Assembly: GCF_024661895.1 (NCBI RefSeq)
Contig: NZ_CP102453.1
Location: 2,790,001 to 2,854,000 of the forward strand
Length of the DNA: 64,000 nt
Reading direction: 5' to 3'
DNA from: Fundicoccus culcitae
GTDB taxonomy: Bacteria; Bacillota; Bacilli; Lactobacillales; Aerococcaceae
Below the pieces are notes generated by a model. The model did not search any database and was not told where the DNA came from. It saw only the letters and a list, made by a program, of their open reading frames with translations. The position numbers and the translations under genes are program-made. Positions within the stretch are counted from its first letter, which is position 1, and every line of letters starts with the position of its first letter. Shown here piece after piece: positions 9,495-17,922 of this stretch.

Positions 9495-10660
9495 TGGATA
9501 TTCGCGTGTATAATAAAATCGCTGACGAAGGTTTAGACATTCTCAAAAATAAAGGTTTTACATTAAATGAAACGAATAACCCTGAAGGGATTATATTACG
9601 GAGTGAAGAACTGAATGATTTAGAATTTAACGACAACCTAGTAGCTATTGCCCGTGCTGGAGCAGGTGTCAATAATATCCCGATTCAAAGAGCGATTGAA
9701 AATGGAATTGTGGTTTTTAATACTCCAGGTGCTAATGCTAATGCTGTCAATGAGTTAGTTTTTACTTCGATGGTTATGGCCATTCGCCACATGCGTTTCG
9801 CCAATCAATGGGTACATACCTTAGTGGGTGAAGATATTCCTAAGCAAGTCGAAGCGGGCAAGAAGCAGTTTAAAGGAAGTGAAATCAAGGGCAAAACCAT
9901 TGGTGTGATTGGGTTGGGTTCAATCGGGCATATGGTTGGCAATACGGCGGTAAAACTTGGCATGCATGTTTTAGGTTATGACCCTTATATTAAGGAAGAA
10001 GCTGCTTATCGTTTAGATCCGCAAATCCAACGCGTCACGGATGTCCAAACCATTTATCAAGAAGCAGATTTCATTACCATTCATGTACCTTATACGCAAG
10101 ATAATCACCATTTTATTGACAAAAAAGCCATTGATTTAATGAAAAAAGAAACCATTTTACTCAATTTTTCACGCGCTGAGCTCATTGATGTTGCGTCTGT
10201 GATTGCAGCGCTGGATAACAAGAACCTACGATACTACTTAACGGATTTTCCCGAAGAAGCATTAATGAACCGCTCTGACTGCTTATTGTTCCCCCATTTA
10301 GGTGCTTCAACCGATGAAGCTGAAAAGATTTCGGCCCAAATGGCTGCCAATCAATTATCTGATTTTATTTTAACAGGGAATATTCGCTATTCGGTGAACT
10401 TTCCAAATGTTCAAATGGATATGGAAACAGCCTGTCGCTTAGTCATCGTTAACCGCAATATCCCTAATATGATCACCCTGCTGGTAACCGAACTGGGTGA
10501 ACATCAAATAAATATCGTTCATTTAACCAATAAATCCCGAGGCGATTATGCTTATACATTAATCGATTTTGATGAACAAGACCCTCAAGTCTTACAAGAA
10601 TTAAAAGAAAAAATCGATGCGAATGAAAATATCTTAAGCGCTAGACTTATACGAAAATAA
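9494..10660 (+). CDS. serA: D-3-phosphoglycerate dehydrogenase
   Basis: NAD-dependent oxidation of 3-phosphoglycerate, first committed step of serine synthesis. A Rossmann motif GVIGLGSIG (about 137-145) is followed by the dehydrogenase active-site region with NFSRAELIDV (arginine) and FPHLGASTDEA (histidine). The C-terminal 70 residues form an ACT-type regulatory domain, so serine feedback is possible. At 388 residues it is the short class, lacking the intervening domain of long PGDHs. It is directly coupled to serC and followed 17 bp later by a DUF1015 gene. Confidence 0.95.
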   Translation: MDIRVYNKIADEGLDILKNKGFTLNETNNPEGIILRSEELNDLEFNDNLVAIARAGAGVNNIPIQRAIENGIVVFNTPGANANAVNELVFTSMVMAIRHMRFANQWVHTLVGEDIPKQVEAGKKQFKGSEIKGKTIGVIGLGSIGHMVGNTAVKLGMHVLGYDPYIKEEAAYRLDPQIQRVTDVQTIYQEADFITIHVPYTQDNHHFIDKKAIDLMKKETILLNFSRAELIDVASVIAALDNKNLRYYLTDFPEEALMNRSDCLLFPHLGASTDEAEKISAQMAANQLSDFILTGNIRYSVNFPNVQMDMETACRLVIVNRNIPNMITLLVTELGEHQINIVHLTNKSRGDYAYTLIDFDEQDPQVLQELKEKIDANENILSARLIRK

Positions 10661-10677
10661 ATCCAAGGAGAATACTG

Positions 10678-11919
10678 ATGGTAAAATTTAAACCTTTTAA
10701 AGCCATTCGTCCCAATCCAGACTATGCTAAAGACATCGCAAGTTTACCTTATGATGTGGTAAATCGTAAAGAAGCCAGTGACTTAGTTGCCGATAATCCT
10801 TATTCCTATTTGCACATTGATCGAAGTGAAGTTGATTTACCGGATGAAGAAAATCCCTATGCGGATGCTGTCTATGCCAAGGCGGCGCAAAACTTGCAAG
10901 ACTTTCAAGCTAAAGGCTGGTTAAATAAAGACATTTCAGCCATGTTTTACATTTATGAATTGCAGTTTATGGGACGCAGCCAAACGGGTCTGGTGGGCGT
11001 TGCAAGTGTGGAAGATTATCTCAATAACGCTATTAAAAAGCATGAATTTACTCGTTATGAAAAAGAAAAAGATCGTATTCGCCATATGGATAGCTGTGAT
11101 GCAAATACCAGTCCTATCTTTTTAACTTACCGTGATCAAGCTTCTATTAATACGCTGATTGAAAATTGGAAAAATAAGCATCAACCTATTTATGATTTTG
11201 AAAGTTTTTACGACACCCAACACCGTGTATGGATCGTAGATGATGTCAACGTTCAAGCACACCTACAAGCAGCTTTTGAAGAACAAGTACCAGCCATGTA
11301 CATTGCCGATGGTCATCACCGGACAGAAAGTGCCGCTAAAGTGAGCATGATGCGCAAAGAAGCTGGGACGCTTTCTGAGACAGGAGCCAATTTTTTAAGT
11401 GTCGCTTTCCCTGTTCAGCAATTACACATTTTTGACTACAACCGCTTGGTGAAAACAGACTTACCCACCAACTTCATCGAACGTCTTTCTGAAGATTTTG
11501 AAATAAATAGCGTTGCTAAAGACCAGCGCCAGCCAGACGAACAAGGTATTATTGGTTTGTATTTTGACAATCAGTGGTACCATACCAAGTTAAAAGCCGA
11601 TAAAACAGCTGACGATTTAGTCGGGCGTTTAGATGCTTCGGTTGTGCAAACCTTTATTTTCAATAAGCTATTTAATATCGAAAACCCTCGTCAAGATAAT
11701 CGCTTAGATTTTGTTGGAGGTATTAAAGGCATGGATGTGTTAGAAGCGGCTGTCGATAGTGGCGAAGCTAGTTTGGCAATTGCCTTGTATCCAACTACAA
11801 CGGATGATTTGTTAGCTGTGGCTGATGCAGGCGAAATAATGCCACCTAAGTCAACCTGGTTTGAACCGAAATTACTCAGTGGTTTATTTGTGCATGACTT
11901 AGAAACAAAAAAGAAATAA
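10678..11919 (+). CDS. DUF1015 family protein
   Basis: A 413-residue cytosolic protein with the DUF1015 opening (FKPFKAIRPNPDYAKDIASL), the motif KKHEFTRYEKEKDR (121-134 region) and YIADGHHRTESA, all typical of the family. The biochemical function is not established. In many Firmicutes this gene sits directly after serC and serA, as here (17 bp gap, AAGGAG ribosome-binding site), so a role linked to serine or phosphoserine metabolism is a fair inference. SerB, the phosphoserine phosphatase, is absent from the cluster; whether DUF1015 relates to that step is unknown. Confidence 0.9.
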   Translation: MVKFKPFKAIRPNPDYAKDIASLPYDVVNRKEASDLVADNPYSYLHIDRSEVDLPDEENPYADAVYAKAAQNLQDFQAKGWLNKDISAMFYIYELQFMGRSQTGLVGVASVEDYLNNAIKKHEFTRYEKEKDRIRHMDSCDANTSPIFLTYRDQASINTLIENWKNKHQPIYDFESFYDTQHRVWIVDDVNVQAHLQAAFEEQVPAMYIADGHHRTESAAKVSMMRKEAGTLSETGANFLSVAFPVQQLHIFDYNRLVKTDLPTNFIERLSEDFEINSVAKDQRQPDEQGIIGLYFDNQWYHTKLKADKTADDLVGRLDASVVQTFIFNKLFNIENPRQDNRLDFVGGIKGMDVLEAAVDSGEASLAIALYPTTTDDLLAVADAGEIMPPKSTWFEPKLLSGLFVHDLETKKK

Positions 11920-12135
11920 GTTCCCGCTTAAAAATTTGATACTTAAGAACCAATTGTTTTATATTAATTGTGTATTCGTCTAACGTCTCGCTTAGATTCT
12001 CATTTCGACACAATGATATAAATCCTTTGGTTTTTTTTTGCTTGCATTTTATTGCTACTAGAAGCATCTGACTCGCTTAAAAATTTATTAGTCCATATAA
12101 TGAAGGCAAATCAATCTTCTAAAAGGAGTGACTTC

Positions 12136-12486
12136 ATGAAACCGGCCTTAATAATCAAATTAGAATTTCTCAGCTTATTAGCCCTCACTATTTTTGGCTA
12201 TTGGTATTTCAATTATGCTTGGTGGCCATTCTTTGTATTTTTACTACTGCCCGATATTCTCATGCTTGGTTATATGATAAATCCCAAAGTGGGTAGTCTG
12301 GTGTACAATTTAGGACATACACTAAGTATACCAACCCTGATTTTTATGATATTTATTCTTCAAGGGAATCGCTTGATGATTCAAATCGCACTCATTTGGA
12401 TGGCGCATATTTGTGCGGATCGCTTCCTTGGATTTGGCTTGAAGTATCCGTCGGATTTCAAGGATACGACCATTCAAAGGCTTTGA
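12136..12486 (+). CDS. DUF4260 family membrane protein
   Basis: A 116-residue protein with about four hydrophobic segments and the C-terminal signature DRFLGFGLKYPSDFKDT typical of DUF4260. I chose ATG 12136, preceded by AAAAGGAGTG, rather than an earlier in-frame start without a ribosome-binding site. The family has no assigned function. The gene stands alone, with non-coding DNA before it and a hairpin after it. The final residues (TTIQRL) differ slightly from the usual THLQ ending. Confidence 0.8.
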   Translation: MKPALIIKLEFLSLLALTIFGYWYFNYAWWPFFVFLLLPDILMLGYMINPKVGSLVYNLGHTLSIPTLIFMIFILQGNRLMIQIALIWMAHICADRFLGFGLKYPSDFKDTTIQRL

Positions 12487-12576
12487 AATATATAAGTTTC
12501 TTTTGCTAATTTGGATAATAGGGTATAATCTAGCACGGATATAATAAAATGTTGCAGTCAAACAAATGTAAACATA

Positions 12577-12626
12577 ACCAACCCAGGAGCAAGGCTTAAA
12601 TCAGTTATTCTTGGGTTGGTCTTATT
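12577..12626 (+). terminator. Intrinsic terminator
   Basis: ACCAACCCAGGA (12577-12588) pairs with TCTTGGGTTGGT (12609-12620), one mismatch, followed by CTTATTT. The T-run is weak. It separates the DUF4260 gene from the DUF969 operon. Confidence 0.65.
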
Positions 12627-12706
12627 TCAGTGCTAAAAAATTATTATTTTTTATTTCTTTAAAAATATGGTAAGATAGTTAAATCAATTTAAAGGAGAAA
12701 ATTACC

Positions 12707-13393
12707 ATGGAATATTTACCGTTAATTGGGATAGTCATTATCGTCATTGGATTTATGATGAAGGTTGATACTATCGCTGTTGTTATTGTGGCGGCTATTG
12801 TCACAGGCTTAGTCAGCGGCTTGTCGTTGACTGAAATTTTGGCCCTTTTAGGCCAAGGGTTTACAAATAATCGTTTAGTCACGCTGTTTGTACTCACTTT
12901 ACCGATGATAGGATTATCTGAACGCTATGGGTTGAAAAATCAAGCCATACATTTAATCGATAAAATAAAAGGTCTCACCGTTGGAAAATTTTTATCGTTA
13001 TATTTATTTATTCGAGAATTATCAGGGGTCTTTTCATTAAGACTGGGAGGACACCCACAATTTGTTAGACCACTGATCGAGCCGATGGCCCAAGCTTCTG
13101 CTGTAGCCAAATATGGTGAAACGGATGAGAAGACTCAGGAGCGTATAAAAGCCCAAGCAGCAGCCATGGAAAATATGGGAAATTTCTATGCGCAAAATAC
13201 CTTTGTGGGTGCATCGGGAACCTTACTGATTGCTGGAACGCTTGAGTCGCTTGGCTATCATGCGCCGGCTGCCCAAATTGCAGTAGCGTCATTTGCGATT
13301 GCGGGAATCGCCTTAGTTTTGGGGATCGTGTATAATTTATGGTTTGATCGACAATTAGACAAGAGGTACAAAAAAGAAGGGAGCAAAAAATAA
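12707..13393 (+). CDS. DUF969 membrane protein, probable 5-oxoproline transporter subunit
   Basis: A 228-residue integral membrane protein with about six hydrophobic segments and DUF969 motifs such as IRELSGVFSLRLGGHPQFVRP. Current naming of this family in genome annotation is 5-oxoproline transporter subunit, acting with DUF979. The gene overlaps DUF979 by one base (TAATG) and the pair precedes a pyroglutamyl peptidase, so uptake of pyroglutamate or pyroglutamyl peptides is the contextual inference. An extended -10 (TGG-TAAGAT, near 12670) and AAAGGAG precede the ATG. Confidence 0.85.
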   Translation: MEYLPLIGIVIIVIGFMMKVDTIAVVIVAAIVTGLVSGLSLTEILALLGQGFTNNRLVTLFVLTLPMIGLSERYGLKNQAIHLIDKIKGLTVGKFLSLYLFIRELSGVFSLRLGGHPQFVRPLIEPMAQASAVAKYGETDEKTQERIKAQAAAMENMGNFYAQNTFVGASGTLLIAGTLESLGYHAPAAQIAVASFAIAGIALVLGIVYNLWFDRQLDKRYKKEGSKK

Positions 13394-14316
13394 TGGATTT
13401 GTTCTTTAATTATTTATTGGAATTTTTCTTTATTGTGGCGGGTCTTATGTTTGCCTACGCGGGTTATCGTGCGTATAAAGATGAAACGAATGCGAAAAAT
13501 GTTGGAACAGCTCTTTTCTGGACTATATTAGCTGTGTTATTTATTTTTGGGAGATGGTTGCCTGCGGTTGTGTCGGGCATACTAGTTGTTGGTTTAGGTG
13601 TCATCACGATGTTTAAACAATTCGGGGGTAGTACTGAGTATGTCGAAGATACGCAGAAAGCTGCTGATTCTGCGGCGAAACACGGAAATAAAGTATTTAT
13701 TCCCGTGATTGTTATGGCGGTTTCAGCTATTGTTATTTCATGGTTGATTCCAGCATCGAGCACCACGGTGATTGGTATTGGAGCGCTCTTATCTCTAATC
13801 GTTGCCATTTATATTTTTAAACCATCGGTTGAAGAAACCTTAAATGAATCCAATCGGATGGTTCAACAAATTGGTACGACCAGTATTCTCCCACAATTAC
13901 TGGCTGCTTTAGGAATTGTCTTCGTTGAAGCAGGTGTGGGCGATATTGTAGCCAACCTAATTAGTGGTTTCGTCCCGCAAGGCAATATCTTCTTAGGGGT
14001 CACAGCCTATGTATTAGGGATGATGATTTTTACGATGATTATGGGAAATGCTTTTGCGGCTTTTACAGTCATCACAGCTGGAATTGGCGTTCCCTTTGTG
14101 TTGGCACAAGGTGGTGATCCTGTGATTGCCGGTGCTTTGGCGATGACCGCTGGATATTGTGGGACACTTCTGACCCCTATGGCTGGTAATTTCAACATAC
14201 TTCCTGTAGCATTATTAGAGATGAAAGATGAATATGGCGTTATCAAAGCCCAATTGCCAATGGCAGTGATTATGGCGGTAGTGCATATTCTATTGATGTA
14301 TTTTTGGGCATTTTAG
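13393..14316 (+). CDS. DUF979 membrane protein, probable 5-oxoproline transporter subunit
   Basis: A 307-residue protein with eight to ten hydrophobic segments and the conserved C-terminal stretch GYCGTLLTPMAGNFNILPVA. DUF979 and DUF969 proteins always occur as a pair and are annotated as a two-component 5-oxoproline transporter; direct biochemical support is limited. Translation is coupled to the DUF969 gene by a one-base overlap. The third gene, pcp, follows after 15 bp. Confidence 0.85.
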   Translation: MDLFFNYLLEFFFIVAGLMFAYAGYRAYKDETNAKNVGTALFWTILAVLFIFGRWLPAVVSGILVVGLGVITMFKQFGGSTEYVEDTQKAADSAAKHGNKVFIPVIVMAVSAIVISWLIPASSTTVIGIGALLSLIVAIYIFKPSVEETLNESNRMVQQIGTTSILPQLLAALGIVFVEAGVGDIVANLISGFVPQGNIFLGVTAYVLGMMIFTMIMGNAFAAFTVITAGIGVPFVLAQGGDPVIAGALAMTAGYCGTLLTPMAGNFNILPVALLEMKDEYGVIKAQLPMAVIMAVVHILLMYFWAF

Positions 14317-14331
14317 AAGGAGAAATGTATT

Positions 14332-14979
14332 ATGAAAATTTTAGTAACCGGATTTGATCCATTTGGCGATGACATTATTAATCCAGCGATTGAAGCAGTG
14401 AAGCGACTACCTGATACAATTGATGGGGTAGAGATTATCAAATTAGAAATACCTACCGTTTTTTATAAGAGTGCCGATGTGGTCAAAGAAGCGATGGAGA
14501 GAGAACAACCGGATTATGTCTTGAATATCGGACAAGCAGGCGGTCGCTTTGAGTTGACGCCTGAACGGGTGGCCATCAATCTTGATGATGCACGTATCGC
14601 AGATAATGAGGGCCAACAACCCATTGATGTGGCAATTCAAGCAGATGGAGAAGCCGCTTATTTTAGCCAATTACCCATTAAAGCTATGGTGTCTTATATT
14701 AAAAAAGAACAAATCCCTGCTTCGGTTTCAAATACAGCTGGCACCTTTGTGTGTAATCACATCATGTATCAAACACGCTATTTAACCGCCACTGAATTCC
14801 CCCATACTAAAGCAGGCTTTATGCACATTCCGTTCTTACCTGAACAAGTTGTTGAGCGTCCAAACACACCGTCTATGGCGCTTGCGGATATCGTAAAAGG
14901 TATTACAGCGGCTCTAAAAGCGATAATTGATTATGATGGCAAAGCCGATTTAGAAACGATTGGCGGAAAAACCCACTAA
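14332..14979 (+). CDS. pcp: Pyrrolidone-carboxylate peptidase
   Basis: Cysteine peptidase of family C15 that removes N-terminal pyroglutamate from peptides in the cytosol. The catalytic triad is visible: E78 in [10 protein letters not shown]141 in [10 protein letters not shown] and H165 in GFMHIPFLP. The protein starts with [11 protein letters not shown], as expected, and its 215 residues match the family. It ends the DUF969-DUF979-pcp operon, which fits import of pyroglutamyl compounds followed by release of the blocking residue. Confidence 0.95.
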   Translation: MKILVTGFDPFGDDIINPAIEAVKRLPDTIDGVEIIKLEIPTVFYKSADVVKEAMEREQPDYVLNIGQAGGRFELTPERVAINLDDARIADNEGQQPIDVAIQADGEAAYFSQLPIKAMVSYIKKEQIPASVSNTAGTFVCNHIMYQTRYLTATEFPHTKAGFMHIPFLPEQVVERPNTPSMALADIVKGITAALKAIIDYDGKADLETIGGKTH

Positions 14980-15026
14980 TTAACAGAAAAATCCTTTCAA
15001 TAAATATCCCTATTTTAGATGGAATG

Positions 15027-15035
15027 TGCTATAAT
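15027..15035 (+). promoter_or_regulatory. Extended -10 promoter
   Basis: TGC-TATAAT at 15027-15035 is an extended -10 with no clear -35. It lies 80 bases before the small membrane gene at 15116. Confidence 0.45.
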
Positions 15036-15115
15036 AGCGAATGTAAAGCTTTTGAATTCGTTTACATAAAATTAGCTTATAAGAATCTGTTTAATCAATT
15101 ATAGGGGTGAACCAT

Positions 15116-15268
15116 GTGTTGAAATTTATGTTGATTGCTTTAGTCGTTATTTTGGTCATTAATTTTTTAGGTGTTTATGGGGTTATTGGGACCTTGTTGG
15201 TGGCTTTGTTATTAAGTCGCAAAAAAGTCGTGAAAGAAAGCCCATCAGATTTAGAGATTGATTTATAA
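15116..15268 (+). CDS. Small single-pass membrane protein (50 residues)
   Basis: A short frame from GTG 15116 (or TTG 15119) to TAA 15266-15268, with ATAGGGGTGA as ribosome-binding site. The product has one long hydrophobic helix rich in L, V and I with two glycine turns, then SRKKVVKESPSDLEIDL, a positive then acidic tail. An in-frame ATG at 15128 would give 46 residues. It has its own promoter and terminator, which argues that it is real. I recognise no family. Confidence 0.55.
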   Translation: MLKFMLIALVVILVINFLGVYGVIGTLLVALLLSRKKVVKESPSDLEIDL

Positions 15269-15270
15269 AA

Positions 15271-15310
15271 AAAGCATACTACCTCGTCCACATCAAGGTA
15301 GTATGCTTTT
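15271..15310. terminator. Bidirectional terminator between convergent genes
   Basis: AAAGCATACTACCT (15271-15284) pairs with AGGTAGTATGCTTTT (15296-15310), with A-runs on the left and T-runs on the right, so it can serve both the small gene and the minus-strand gene. Confidence 0.9.
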
Positions 15311-15324
15311 TATATAAGATAGGT

Positions 15325-16524
15325 TTAATTTAAGCCTGCAAGAACGGGGGCTAAGAAACCAGCCAGAACAACAGAAGCAATCGACACGGTTACAAACCCA
15401 GCAACCAACACTTGTGGACGCGTTCTTTGAAGAATAATTTCTTTTTCATCCGGTGTTTTAGCCAAGGCACTAGCAACTTCACCAGGAATAATAAATGTCC
15501 CGGGGAATCCGATTAGCGCCGTAATGCCGATACCAATTGACATCCATGGTGAAACCTTTAGGAACTTACCAACAATGCCTGAGAAGATAACAATCCCTAC
15601 CGTACCTAATGCTAAGGTAATGATAATTGGCCAAGCTAAGTTAATTAAAATATCAACCGTAGCGCCAGTTAAACCATTAAAGATAACAACTGTTAAGGCG
15701 ACCATTGCAAAACCATAGGAATTGGCTTTCGTCAAGGGTTCACGTTCAAGCAGACCTAATTCAGCTACAATTACACCAAAAATTAAACTTAACACGTTAG
15801 TATCTAATACGTTATAGCCAGCAATACTTTGTGCCCAACGGGAGATGAGCATTGCGACAACGGCAACCGCTGCTACTTTAGCTAAATACCATTCGGATGA
15901 ATTTAGTTTTTCAGGTAACTCAAAACGACCTCGTGTTTTTTCCGTATTGCTAGTCGTTTCTACTTTAGCTAATTGAATCGTACCAGAACGATAATCCTCT
16001 AACACAACGTTGGCTTCTTTTCGCATAGCATAGGATAAAACTGGGTAGCCAACAAAGCCTTGAACAACAACGAGTAATGAAGCTAAAACTTGTAAATCTT
16101 CACGACCAATGGAGGCTGCTGCTTCCCCCATTTGAATTCCGGCAATAACCCCACCAGCAATCGGCGGTGCAGCTACTAAGGCTGTTTCAATACCAACCAC
16201 ATATTGTCCAATTAAGACAACAAAAATAACAATACCAACGATAGCAGCTAAGGCAATCAGCACCGTTTTCCACTGTTGAATCAGTTGCTTAACATTCATC
16301 ATGGTTCCAATATGAACGAGTAAAAGCGGAATAAGCATGGCACCTACCGCTAACATGGTGGAGTCAGCAAAGATGGATCTTGGTAGTACACCAGTCAAGA
16401 ATAAAACTAAGAAGATGACTGAACCAGAAAATAGCATGGAAATGACACTATTGGTTTTTACAGCTAGCATATTTCCTAAAGCCATGATTAGTACAATAAT
16501 AAAAAATGCATATAAAGCCGTCAT
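15325..16524 (-). CDS. DUF3100-like multi-pass membrane protein, putative transporter
   Basis: A 399-residue protein with ten or more hydrophobic segments; the central loop (about 185-215) is hydrophilic. Motifs such as PPIAGGVIAGIQMGEAAASIG and GFPGTFIIPGEV have the look of a symmetric secondary transporter. DUF3100 proteins often sit beside M20 amidohydrolases, as here, but I assign that family from memory only. ATG 16524 is used because AGAAAGAAG precedes it at good distance; a GTG nine bases upstream has none. Import of an N-acylated or conjugated amino acid for the neighbouring hydrolases is an inference. Confidence 0.6.
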   Translation of the reverse strand: MTALYAFFIIVLIMALGNMLAVKTNSVISMLFSGSVIFLVLFLTGVLPRSIFADSTMLAVGAMLIPLLLVHIGTMMNVKQLIQQWKTVLIALAAIVGIVIFVVLIGQYVVGIETALVAAPPIAGGVIAGIQMGEAAASIGREDLQVLASLLVVVQGFVGYPVLSYAMRKEANVVLEDYRSGTIQLAKVETTSNTEKTRGRFELPEKLNSSEWYLAKVAAVAVVAMLISRWAQSIAGYNVLDTNVLSLIFGVIVAELGLLEREPLTKANSYGFAMVALTVVIFNGLTGATVDILINLAWPIIITLALGTVGIVIFSGIVGKFLKVSPWMSIGIGITALIGFPGTFIIPGEVASALAKTPDEKEIILQRTRPQVLVAGFVTVSIASVVLAGFLAPVLAGLN

Positions 16525-16583
16525 GAAAAACACTTCTTTCTTTAGAATATTTTAACCATCTTAACGCAATTTTCATATTAAAG

Positions 16584-16623
16584 CAAGGTTTTTCAATTTC
16601 TTTCAGAAAAACCCTTGTTTTTT
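16584..16623 (+). terminator. Terminator-like hairpin upstream of the M20 gene
   Basis: CAAGGTTTTTC (16584-16594) pairs with GAAAAACCCTTG (16606-16617), one bulge, then six Ts. It lies in the divergent spacer, 50 bases before the plus-strand M20 gene, so it is either an attenuator or the end of a short transcript. Confidence 0.45.
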
Positions 16624-16673
16624 ATTAAAAAAGGTTCATAATAAACGTTAATAATTATTAAGGAGTGATTAGA

Positions 16674-17861
16674 ATGACTAACCAAACGGTTAAAACATTT
16701 ATTTTAGAACACGAAAATGAATTGATTGACATGCGACGCTATTTACATACCCATCCAGAATTATCGATGGAAGAATATGAGACAACCAAATATGTTGCTC
16801 AACAACTGGATGCCTTAGGTGTTGATTATCGTGTCTTAGAAGGTGACCGTGGTCTTATAGCCGAAATTAGTGGTCCCAAAAAAGGTAAAACAATTCTCCT
16901 TAGAGCCGATATGGATGCTTTACCCATTAATGAACTAAATGATCATCTAGAATATAAATCAGTTAAACCTGGTGTTATGCATGCTTGCGGCCACGATTCC
17001 CATACTGCCATGTTGATATTTGCCGTTAAAGCATTACTCGAAGTAAAAGATCAAATTAAAGGAACCATTCGTTTTATTTTCCAACCAGCAGAAGAAGTTG
17101 CCGAAGGAGCTAAGATAGCTATGGCACAAGGAGTGTTAGACAATGTGGATAATGCTTTTGGTATCCATATTTGGTCAAATGCGCCAACAGGATATATTTC
17201 ATGTCCAGTCGGGCCATCCTTTGCAGCAACCGATGAATTCCATGTTACATTTGAAGGTAAAGGCGGACACGGAGCCATGCCTCACCTTTCGCATGATGCG
17301 GTTATCATGGCGACCGAATATACTAATGCCGTTCAAACCTTAATTTCTAGAACGATTGATCCTTTAGAAGCAGCGGTGATTACAGTAGGAAAGATTGAAG
17401 CTGGGGATCGATGGAACGTTATCGCCAATGATGCTAAATTATCCGGTACCGTGAGATCCTATAGCCCAGTGGTTCGTGCCTTACTAGAAGAAAAAATGAA
17501 GCTATTTGCCGACCATATAGCAGCCATGCATGAAGGAACAGCTGTTTTTGAGTATTATCACCGAACCGACCCGGTTAATAATGATAAAGAACCAGCTCTT
17601 TTAGTTGAAAAAGTAGCCATCGATGCTTTTGGTGCTGATTCTGTTCACCATGAAGCACCGACTATGGGCGGTGAAGACTTTGGCTTCTACCTGACAAATA
17701 TGCAAGGTGCCTTTGCTACGGTTGGTTGTGCCAACCCTGATTTAGGCTCAGACTATCCACATCATCATCCACGTTTTAATGTCGATGAAAGCTCATTAAA
17801 AATCGGCGCTGAATTGTATGCTCAATATGCCTTGGCCTATTTAGCCCAAGACGCGTTTTAA
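16674..17861 (+). CDS. M20 family amidohydrolase
   Basis: Zinc or manganese amidohydrolase of the HipO/IAA-conjugate hydrolase group, cleaving N-acyl amino acids. Metal-site motifs are complete: RADMDALPINE, MHACGHDSHTAML, FQPAEEVAEGA and a distal histidine (HHHPRFNVDE); the lid-domain motif GKGGHGAMPH is present. The start is ATG 16674, eight bases after AAGGAG; an earlier GTG overlaps that site. The 395 residues match the family. It is divergent from the DUF3100-like gene and convergent with a second M20 gene, making a small amidohydrolase cluster. The substrate is unknown. Confidence 0.9.
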   Translation: MTNQTVKTFILEHENELIDMRRYLHTHPELSMEEYETTKYVAQQLDALGVDYRVLEGDRGLIAEISGPKKGKTILLRADMDALPINELNDHLEYKSVKPGVMHACGHDSHTAMLIFAVKALLEVKDQIKGTIRFIFQPAEEVAEGAKIAMAQGVLDNVDNAFGIHIWSNAPTGYISCPVGPSFAATDEFHVTFEGKGGHGAMPHLSHDAVIMATEYTNAVQTLISRTIDPLEAAVITVGKIEAGDRWNVIANDAKLSGTVRSYSPVVRALLEEKMKLFADHIAAMHEGTAVFEYYHRTDPVNNDKEPALLVEKVAIDAFGADSVHHEAPTMGGEDFGFYLTNMQGAFATVGCANPDLGSDYPHHHPRFNVDESSLKIGAELYAQYALAYLAQDAF

Positions 17862-17867
17862 GATAAT

Positions 17868-17916
17868 AAAAGAGAAAGTTTCTTCTAACCTTTTGGAAGA
17901 AACTTTCTCTTTTTAT
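17868..17916. terminator. Bidirectional terminator between convergent M20 genes
   Basis: AAAAGAGAAAGTTTCTTC (17868-17885) pairs with GAAGAAACTTTCTCTTTTT (17896-17914). The A and T runs on either side let it end both convergent transcripts. Confidence 0.9.
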
Positions 17917-17922
17917 TTGGCT

